This document shows positions 5,767-10,602 of a stretch of DNA of 10,602 bases, piece by piece. The translations under genes were made by a program, and so were the position numbers. Each line of letters opens with the position of its first letter. Positions within the stretch are counted from its first letter, which is position 1. Below the pieces are notes generated by a model that did no database searches, had not been told where the DNA came from, and saw only the letters and a list, made by a program, of their open reading frames with translations. The stretch comes from JBALVO01 sp036961445 (lineage in GTDB: Bacteria > Pseudomonadota > Gammaproteobacteria > Pseudomonadales > Halieaceae). The DNA lies in the NCBI GenBank assembly GCA_036961445.1, contig JBALVO010000129.1:1-10602 (forward strand), in the 5' to 3' direction.

Positions 5767-6739
5767 GCCAGCGGTTGCGCTAGTTGAGAGCCGCGCCCTG
5801 AGCCGCATCTTCACGGTGGGTCACGGCGCACGTGCGACGCACGTGAATGCCGTGGATGCGGTAGACCTGCAGATCCATGCTGGCGAGACCCTGGCCCTGG
5901 TAGGCGAGAGCGGCTGCGGCAAGACAACCCTCGGCCGCATGCTGGCGCTGCTGATGCAGCCGAGCGCCGGTCAGCTGCTGATCCGGGGCCAGGACGCAAC
6001 GGGACTCAGCCGGCGCCAACTCAAGCCCCTACGTAGACACGTGCAGATGGTTTTTCAGGACCCGGTGTCGTCACTTAATCCGCGCCACCCGGTGGAAACC
6101 ATCCTGTCAGAACCACTGCAGAACTTCGATCTTTACCCTGGCCCCCAGCGCCGCGAGCGGGTAATGGAGCTATTGGAAGCCGTTGGCCTTGCACCCCGTG
6201 ACCTCCGCCGTTATCCGCACGAGTTCAGCGGCGGTCAGCGCCAGCGCATCACCCTGGCCCGGGCACTGGTGCTGAATCCAGACTTTATTGTCGCCGACGA
6301 ACCGGTCTCGGCGCTTGATGTCTCGGTGCAGAGCCAAATCCTCAACTTGCTGGTGGATCTGCGCAGCCGGTTCTCACTCACCTACCTGTTCATTAGCCAT
6401 GATCTTGCAGTGGTGCACCACATCGCTGACCGAGTAGCGGTAATGTACCTCGGCCGTATTGTCGAACTGGCATCGAGAGACCATCTTTTCGCTAGCCCGG
6501 GACATCCTTACACTCGCGCCCTGATGGCCTCAGTGCCGGAGATCCGCCCGGGCAAGCGCCGCATTGGTCGCATACTGCCAGGTGACCCGCCGAGCCCGCT
6601 GGCACCACCTACCGGCTGCCGTTTCCATCCGCGCTGCGCACACGCCACCGAGCGCTGTAGAAAGGAGACACCGCAGCTGGCGCCCATGGGCAATACCGGG
6701 CACCTGATTGCCTGTCACAACGCAGAGGCACTGGCGTGA
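5759..6739 (+). CDS. ABC transporter ATP-binding protein, DppF/OppF type
   Basis: The second ATPase of the importer, 326 aa. Walker A GESGCGKT is at 49-56, Q-loop Q100 (FQDP), signature FSGGQRQR at 156-163, Walker B FIVADEP at 176-182 with E181, and switch H214 (ISHD). The C-terminal extension has Cys 287, 293, 300 and 319, as in its partner. All catalytic residues are present in both ATPases, so both sites should be active. The ATG at 5759 overlaps the previous stop by 8 nt and has GAGG 6 nt upstream, inside the end of the previous gene. A 29-nt stretch around Walker A is identical to that of the preceding gene (4910-4938 and 5895-5923). Confidence 0.93.
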   Translation: MPEPAVALVESRALSRIFTVGHGARATHVNAVDAVDLQIHAGETLALVGESGCGKTTLGRMLALLMQPSAGQLLIRGQDATGLSRRQLKPLRRHVQMVFQDPVSSLNPRHPVETILSEPLQNFDLYPGPQRRERVMELLEAVGLAPRDLRRYPHEFSGGQRQRITLARALVLNPDFIVADEPVSALDVSVQSQILNLLVDLRSRFSLTYLFISHDLAVVHHIADRVAVMYLGRIVELASRDHLFASPGHPYTRALMASVPEIRPGKRRIGRILPGDPPSPLAPPTGCRFHPRCAHATERCRKETPQLAPMGNTGHLIACHNAEALA

Positions 6740-7698
6740 TCCGCTTCGTCGTTTCCCGAATCGGTCAGTCTCTACTGGTGTTGTTGATCATGTCGTTCGT
6801 GATCTATGGGCTTATCGGTCTCATGCCGGGAGATCCCGTCGACATGATGATTGCCTCCAATCCAATGATGACGCCTGCCGACGCTGAACGACTGCGCGCG
6901 CTATACGGCCTCGACAAACCGATCATCGAGCGTTACCTCAACTGGGCAGGCACAGCTTTGTCCGGCGATCTCGGTTTCTCCCGACTCTACGCCCAACCGG
7001 TACTGTCGGTGATCGGCCCGGCCCTCGGCAACTCGGTGCAGCTGCTCGCTTGCGCGATCGGCCTGTCTGTCAGCATCGCCGTGCCCCTTGGTGTGCTGGC
7101 CGCGTCGCGGCCACGCTCCCCGTTCGACTACGGAATTAACCTGTTCGCCTTTGCCGGCATCTCGGTACCACAGTTCTGGCTCGGCCTCATCATGATGCTG
7201 TTGTTTGCGGTGGTACTCGGCTGGCTGCCAGCCAGCGGTATGGCACCGAGTGGCGCCTCTATCGGCGAGCAATTGCGCTTCCTCGCACTGCCGGTAGCCA
7301 CGCTTACCATCGCCAGCGTAGGCGGCTACGTCCGCTATGTGCGCTCGGCCATGCTCGAGGTGATGCGTCAGGACTACGTGCGTACAGCGCGCGCTAAAGG
7401 CGCACCGCGACGCCGGGTGATCTGGCTGCATGCCCTGCGTAACGCGCTGATCCCTTTCGTGACCATCCTCGCTCTGGACTTCGGCTTCCTGTTCTCCGGC
7501 GCGCTGATCACTGAGACGATCTTCTCGTGGCCCGGCATGGGTAAACTCATCTATGACGCCGTGCTCGGCAATGATTACAACCTCGCAATGGTTGCCCTGA
7601 TGTTTGCTACCGGCCTCGTGCTATTCGCCAACCTACTCGCAGACCTCGCTTACGGCTGGCTCGATCCACGCATTGTCGTTGGAGGCGCACAGAGATGA
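6736..7698 (+). CDS. ABC transporter permease, DppB/OppB type
   Basis: A 320-residue inner-membrane permease. It starts with the family's typical first helix (MIRFVVSRIGQSLLVLLIMS, residues 1-20), then a periplasmic segment with PGDP (31-34) and YGLDKP (57-62), and further hydrophobic segments near 95-122, 133-165, 183-197, 240-258 and 283-305, giving about six helices. The EAA loop that touches the ATPases is at about 214-238 (YVRTARAKGAPRRRV...LRNAL). The C-terminus LADLAYGWLDPRI is typical. The start is GTG at 6736, overlapping the previous TGA by 4 nt, with AGAGG 7 nt upstream. It forms the membrane pore with the next gene product. Confidence 0.93.
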   Translation: MIRFVVSRIGQSLLVLLIMSFVIYGLIGLMPGDPVDMMIASNPMMTPADAERLRALYGLDKPIIERYLNWAGTALSGDLGFSRLYAQPVLSVIGPALGNSVQLLACAIGLSVSIAVPLGVLAASRPRSPFDYGINLFAFAGISVPQFWLGLIMMLLFAVVLGWLPASGMAPSGASIGEQLRFLALPVATLTIASVGGYVRYVRSAMLEVMRQDYVRTARAKGAPRRRVIWLHALRNALIPFVTILALDFGFLFSGALITETIFSWPGMGKLIYDAVLGNDYNLAMVALMFATGLVLFANLLADLAYGWLDPRIVVGGAQR

Positions 7699-8591
7699 AC
7701 CCCAATTCGCCCGTCGCACTGGCCATGCAACGCTTCGTTCACCATCGGCTGGCCATGTTCAGCCTCGCCGTGTTGACGGTACTGCTCATTCTGGTTCTGT
7801 CTGCGGGACTGATCGAACAGATGCTGGGTGTGGAGGCGAACGGCGTGGACCTGATGAACCGTATGGCGCCGGGAGACCAAGTGCACTGGCTAGGCACCGA
7901 CGAACTCGGCCGCGACGCGCTTGTGCGATTGTTGTTCGGTGGCCGGGTGTCGCTGTTTGTGGGTTTGGTGGCAGCCCTTATCGCGGCGAGCATAGGCACG
8001 GTGGTCGGTCTTGCCGCGGGCTACTTCGGCGGCCGGCTGGATGCAGTGCTGATGCGCACCACCGACAGCATCGTCTCGCTGCCAACCTTGCCGCTGTTAA
8101 TCGTGCTGGCAGCCATCGATTTGGAGAAGATCCTGCCGAGCGCGCTGGCGAACTCGGAGAACGTGAGCTTTGCACGCATCGTCGTCATCGTCTCCCTGCT
8201 CGGCTGGACCACGGTGGCGCGCCTCGTGCGCGGCGCCACACTAAGCCTCAAGGAACGCGACTTCGTGCTTGCCGCGGAGGGCTCCGGCGGTGGCCACCGG
8301 CGTATCATGTTCCGCCACATCCTGCCCAATCTGTTGTCGCCGATTATCGTCGCCGTAACGCTGTCAGTGGGTAACGTAATTCTGTTGGAATCTGTACTGA
8401 GCTTCCTCGGGCTCGGCATCCAGCCGCCCATGGCTAGCTGGGGCAACATGCTCACCAATGCCCAGGAAACAATTTGGGAAGCACCGATGCTGGCCATCTG
8501 GCCTGGGCTGCTCATCTTCGTCACGGTGATATGCTTCAACTTCCTCGGCGACGGTTTGCAGGACGCCTTCGATCCTCGCGCAGAGCTCTGA
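7695..8591 (+). CDS. ABC transporter permease, DppC/OppC type
   Basis: A 298-residue permease, partner of the DppB-type protein. The N-terminal cytoplasmic stretch and first helix (about 20-40) are followed by the diagnostic HWLGTDELGRD (64-74). Further hydrophobic segments lie near 85-110, 130-145, 160-180, 215-240 and 268-285. The EAA loop is at about 190-212 (FVLAAEGSGGG...FRHILPN), and the C-terminus has FNFLGDGLQDAFDPR, as in DppC/OppC. The ATG at 7695 overlaps the previous stop as ATGA; GGAGG lies 9 nt upstream. It is the last gene of the operon. The stop codon lies within a 10-bp palindrome (CAGAGCTCTG, 8581-8590), but no clear terminator with a T-run follows. Confidence 0.93.
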   Translation: MNPNSPVALAMQRFVHHRLAMFSLAVLTVLLILVLSAGLIEQMLGVEANGVDLMNRMAPGDQVHWLGTDELGRDALVRLLFGGRVSLFVGLVAALIAASIGTVVGLAAGYFGGRLDAVLMRTTDSIVSLPTLPLLIVLAAIDLEKILPSALANSENVSFARIVVIVSLLGWTTVARLVRGATLSLKERDFVLAAEGSGGGHRRIMFRHILPNLLSPIIVAVTLSVGNVILLESVLSFLGLGIQPPMASWGNMLTNAQETIWEAPMLAIWPGLLIFVTVICFNFLGDGLQDAFDPRAEL

Positions 8592-8784
8592 CCTCTGACC
8601 TCTCTATTAGTGATATCAGGTTCCGCTGTTGTTGTGATGGGGCGGCGATGGTCGAGCCCTACATTAAAACCCTCGCGTACGCGGGCATGCCCTACTCTAT
8701 TGTTTAAACCATGCACCAACATGGCTTCTAACAACTCCAGGCGCAGAGCAGGCGTGGTTCGGGTCGAAATTGCTTCCTGACTTA

Positions 8785-8808
8785 GTCTGCTGTGAGGTGA
8801 AAGCGGAC
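8785..8808 (+). repeat. 24-nt hairpin repeat, copy 3 (different loop)
   Basis: Left arm GTCTGCT and right arm AAGCGGAC, total length 24 nt as in the other copies, but the loop is GTGAGGTGA instead of TCGCCTAC. TGAGGTG followed by two bases and AGCGGAC recurs at 9961-9975. Confidence 0.65.
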
Positions 8809-8842
8809 GTTTCCAACCTTCAAGCCCGTCCAGGGCCGTAAT

Positions 8843-8866
8843 GTCTGCTTTCGCCTACAAGCGGCC
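8843..8866 (+). repeat. 24-nt hairpin repeat, copy 4
   Basis: Identical over all 24 nt to the copy at 2703-2726 (arm GTCTGCTT, loop TCGCCTAC, arm AAGCGGCC), and in the same orientation, so the pair brackets the transporter operon as short direct repeats. Confidence 0.85.
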
Positions 8867-8889
8867 GTTTGGGCTACAATGATCTGAGG

Positions 8890-8916
8890 GTCGGCTTTCG
8901 TCAACACACAGCGGAC
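8890..8916 (+). repeat. hairpin repeat, copy 5 (27 nt, longer loop)
   Basis: Left arm GTCGGCTT, then TCGTCAACACAC, then right arm AGCGGAC. It is the third hairpin of the 8785-8916 cluster, its start lying 47 nt after that of copy 4, close to the spacing of the hairpin pair at 2703 and 2751. Confidence 0.6.
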
Positions 8917-8982
8917 ATTCACGCACCCCGAGAAGCTACAGTGCATACTTGGGCTCCAGTAATAAGATAAGGGTAAGGAATC

Positions 8983-9921
8983 GTGCTAATTGTTCTATCA
9001 ATATTCTTTGGCGTCGTGTGGCTCATCTTCTTCAAGTTCGAGTGGCTTCCCTGGAGTCGCGGCTGGAAGGTCACCGTGTATACGGCTGCCCTGGCAATTG
9101 CCCTTGTAGTTGTGGGAGCCCTGCAATACTACACGCCGGCATCGAAAATGGCGGTGGTAGAGGCACATGCCCAGCAGATTTATCCACTGGTCAGTGGCCA
9201 GGTGGAGCGGGTCTATGTACAGGGGGCACAGTCTGTCTCTACCGGTGACAAACTATTCAGTATTGATCCTCGCCCTTTTCAATATGCGGTGGATAACTGG
9301 ACAGCAGCTACCAAGCTCGCAGAACTGGAATTATCCGATGCCAGGAGACTGGTCAAAACAGGCGCGGTTGCAGCCTTTGCTCTGGACCAGAAGCAAGCCC
9401 AGTACGATCAGGCCAGGGCACAACTTGAAAATGCCAGATATCAACTTGAAAATGCCGTTATATATGCCCCGGCTGATGGTTATATCACTCTCAATTCCCT
9501 GCGTCCCGGGCAACGGGTCAATAGCAGGACCGCCGCACTTACCTTTATCGATACCGGTGAGGTATTCATAGCTGCCATCGTCAAGCAAAATGGCCTGTCG
9601 GGTATTGCGCCTGGCAAGCAAGCTACCGTGACCTTCACCTCCGCGCCTGGGCAAGTGTTTCAGAGCGAAGTTATCGGAAGCGTCCAGGGGCTTATCCAGG
9701 GACAGGTTACCGTTGAATCCGCTGCCTCGCCGGCACAGGCGATCATGGCGGCCAGTAATGGCTATCCCATCCGCGTGGCCTTTCCAGCAGATGCCCCGGC
9801 ACATTTGCGGCAGCCTGGTAAACTGGCGCAGGTTACCGTATTCACCGACGAGGGTAATCCCATCAATATCCTGGCGAAAATACTGCAGTGGATTTCCACC
9901 TGGATGAATTTTATTCTCTAG
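8983..9921 (+). CDS. HlyD-family membrane fusion protein, short form (YibH/YiaV-like)
   Basis: A 312-residue inner-membrane protein of the HlyD/EmrA adaptor type. Two hydrophobic segments come first, residues about 2-19 and 29-48, with KFEWLPWSRGWK between them, as in YibH/YiaV-like proteins. The lipoyl-like half-motif follows at about 64-94 (IYPLVSGQVERVYVQGAQSV...), then an alpha-hairpin at about 98-155 with heptad-like QAQYDQARAQLENARYQLEN, the second lipoyl half APADGYITLNSLRPGQRV, and a beta-barrel region from about 180. Relatives I recall have a much longer coiled-coil hairpin (whole protein about 350-390 aa), so this is a short form. The start is GTG 8983 with AAGG close upstream. No transporter or DUF3302-type partner gene is adjacent, so the exported substrate is unknown. 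Confidence 0.82.
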   Translation: MLIVLSIFFGVVWLIFFKFEWLPWSRGWKVTVYTAALAIALVVVGALQYYTPASKMAVVEAHAQQIYPLVSGQVERVYVQGAQSVSTGDKLFSIDPRPFQYAVDNWTAATKLAELELSDARRLVKTGAVAAFALDQKQAQYDQARAQLENARYQLENAVIYAPADGYITLNSLRPGQRVNSRTAALTFIDTGEVFIAAIVKQNGLSGIAPGKQATVTFTSAPGQVFQSEVIGSVQGLIQGQVTVESAASPAQAIMAASNGYPIRVAFPADAPAHLRQPGKLAQVTVFTDEGNPINILAKILQWISTWMNFIL

Positions 9922-9969
9922 CAAAATGCTGCTTATATCCGCCCTCGTGAATTCCCCTTATGAGGTGTT

Positions 9970-9993
9970 AGCGGACATGGCGTGATGTCTGCT
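9970..9993 (+). repeat. 9-bp hairpin of the repeat family beside the IS
   Basis: AGCGGACAT (9970-9978) and ATGTCTGCT (9985-9993) pair over 9 positions with one G-T wobble around the loop GGCGTG. Its right arm is shared with the left arm of the truncated copy at 9987. Confidence 0.6.
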
Positions 9994-10003
9994 TTCGCCT
10001 AAC
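9987..10003 (+). repeat. hairpin repeat, copy 6, interrupted by the IS3 element
   Basis: GTCTGCTTTCGCCTA (9987-10001) matches the left arm and seven loop bases of the 24-nt repeat, then similarity stops 2-3 nt before the likely end of the IS3-family element. The insertion therefore appears to lie in the loop of the hairpin; the right arm should be found beyond the far end of the element, outside the window. Confidence 0.6.
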
Positions 10004-10602
10004 TGGTCTTGCCCTGATTTAGTGGACGGTTTCGTATAGTCCGGCTGTCCACTTTTCAAACGCGGCTGGGCTGACATTACCCAGATAGCCGTGACGCCGT
10101 TTTTGATTGTAGAACACCTCGATGTATTCGAATAGATCAGACTGCGCTTCGGCCCTGGTGCGATAACTGACGCGATTAACTCGTTCACGTTTCAGCACAC
10201 CGAAGAAGCTCTCCACGACCGCATTGTCATAGCAATTCCCTGAGCCACTCATGCTCGACTTGATACCATTTTCCCGAAGTTCAGCAAGGAATTCGTCACT
10301 TGTATACTGCGCCCCCCGATCCGAATGATGTACAAGGCCCTCAGATGGCTGGCGACGGCCTAAGGCCATTCTCAACGCATCGATGACTAGGTATCGGCTC
10401 ATGCTGCGATCCATTGACCACCCCACAATCCTGCGTGAATACAGATCCATCACGATGGCCAGGAATAACCAGCCCTGCGTTGTGTGAATGTAGGTGATAT
10501 CAGAAGACCAGCGTTCGTTAGGGTGCTCGGCATGGAAGTTCTGATTGAGTAGATTGGACGAGACCAGATGGCCAGCGGCCTTGCCCGACTTGACCCGAAA
10601 CC
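10004..10602 (-). mobile_element. IS3-family insertion sequence, partial (3' part)
   Basis: The element's terminal repeat probably begins at 10004 (TGGTCTTGCCCTGATTTAGTGGAC is described by its TGGTCTTG start and GTGGAC end at 10022-10027), with the TG end typical of the IS3 family. The transposase frame runs leftward and stops inside this terminal repeat. The first reading frame (orfA), the rest of orfB and the other terminal repeat lie past the right edge, so target-site duplication cannot be checked. Confidence 0.75.
10019..10602 (-). CDS. IS3-family transposase OrfB, C-terminal part (DDE integrase core)
   Basis: The minus-strand frame is open to the window edge, so the 5' end is missing; about 194 residues are visible. 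The DDE core is complete: the first Asp in WSSDITYIHT, the second in HHSDRGAQYTS, and the Glu in DNAVVESFFGVLKRE, followed by the typical tail FYNQKRRHGYLGNVSPAAFE. The first visible residues (FRVKSGKAAGHLVSSNLLNQ) are the usual linker before the rve domain. The internal GTG at 10453 is not the real start, since homologous sequence including the first catalytic Asp continues upstream. The enzyme would cut and join the ends of the element, made as an OrfAB fusion by -1 frameshifting in this family. No disabling mutation is seen in the visible part. The TAA stop is at 10019-10021. Confidence 0.93.
   Translation of the reverse strand, partial: FRVKSGKAAGHLVSSNLLNQNFHAEHPNERWSSDITYIHTTQGWLFLAIVMDLYSRRIVGWSMDRSMSRYLVIDALRMALGRRQPSEGLVHHSDRGAQYTSDEFLAELRENGIKSSMSGSGNCYDNAVVESFFGVLKRERVNRVSYRTRAEAQSDLFEYIEVFYNQKRRHGYLGNVSPAAFEKWTAGLYETVH

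Larger units (their letters stand above)
8592..8982. other. gap with palindrome cluster after the transporter operon
   Basis: No gene is supported in this 391-nt stretch. It starts with a short direct repeat (CTGACCT twice, 8588-8601). It holds the 10-bp palindrome CGCGTACGCG (8674-8683), a 5-bp hairpin (CCATG/CATGG, 8709-8724) and three copies of the window's hairpin family (8785-8808, 8843-8866, 8890-8916). The last roughly 65 nt should hold the promoter of the HlyD-type gene, but no clear -35/-10 pair was found. Confidence 0.5.

Noticed and set aside
7604..8374. 256-codon plus-strand frame across the permease junction
   Set aside because: It overlaps both permease genes in another frame and is rich in Arg, Gly and Ala with no motif; the permease frames are clearly the real ones.
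8581..8640. Terminator for the transporter operon at the CAGAGCTCTG palindrome
   Set aside because: The stem is short with no loop and no T-run follows.
8785..8916. CRISPR array
   Set aside because: Only three hairpins with differing sequence and unequal spacers, and no cas genes; it fits dispersed palindromic repeats better.

Overview
The window looks like an accessory or island-like stretch of a Gram-negative bacterial chromosome, most likely a gammaproteobacterium. The pointers are a lipoprotein-type binding protein with a Dpp/Opp-type transporter, a YibH/YiaV-like HlyD protein, an IS3-family transposase and many short palindromic repeats. The species cannot be named from sequence alone.

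Left third (about 1-3085): base composition looks AT-richer than the centre, and the genes are sparse and mostly on the minus strand. They are a 113-aa tandem SH3-like protein (461-802), a 115-aa single-domain cupin (1418-1765) and a 208-aa tyrosine recombinase (1988-2614). Long gaps lie between them. Two very small candidate ORFs sit in the 803-1417 gap: a 20-residue, almost wholly hydrophobic peptide behind a strong purine-rich ribosome site (1054-1116, plus), and a 47-codon minus-strand frame (1129-1272). The recombinase keeps its Arg, Lys, His-x-x-Arg and His residues but has Asn where the nucleophilic Tyr should be, so it is probably inactive as a strand-cleaving enzyme.

Centre (3086-8591): a GC-rich, tightly packed five-gene operon on the plus strand encodes a complete peptide/nickel-type ABC importer. 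The order is binding lipoprotein, two ATPases, two permeases. Every downstream gene overlaps the stop of the one before by 4-8 nt, so translation is probably coupled. A perfect 14-bp palindrome sits just upstream of the first ribosome site.

Right third (8592-10602): a gap with a cluster of palindromes, an unusually short HlyD/membrane-fusion-type protein (8983-9921), and the 3' part of an IS3-family element on the minus strand that runs off the right edge (about 10004-10602).

The most striking non-genic signal is a family of hairpins of about 24 nt (GTCTGCTT / AAGCGGMC arms, often with a TCGCCTAC loop). Copies lie on both sides of the recombinase, on both sides of the transporter operon, and at the insertion point of the IS3 element. 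One copy has a compensatory base-pair change in the stem. No complete new defence or mobile system was identified. The best leads are this repeat family, the recombinase lacking its tyrosine, the tiny membrane peptide and a weak attC-like segment behind the SH3 gene.
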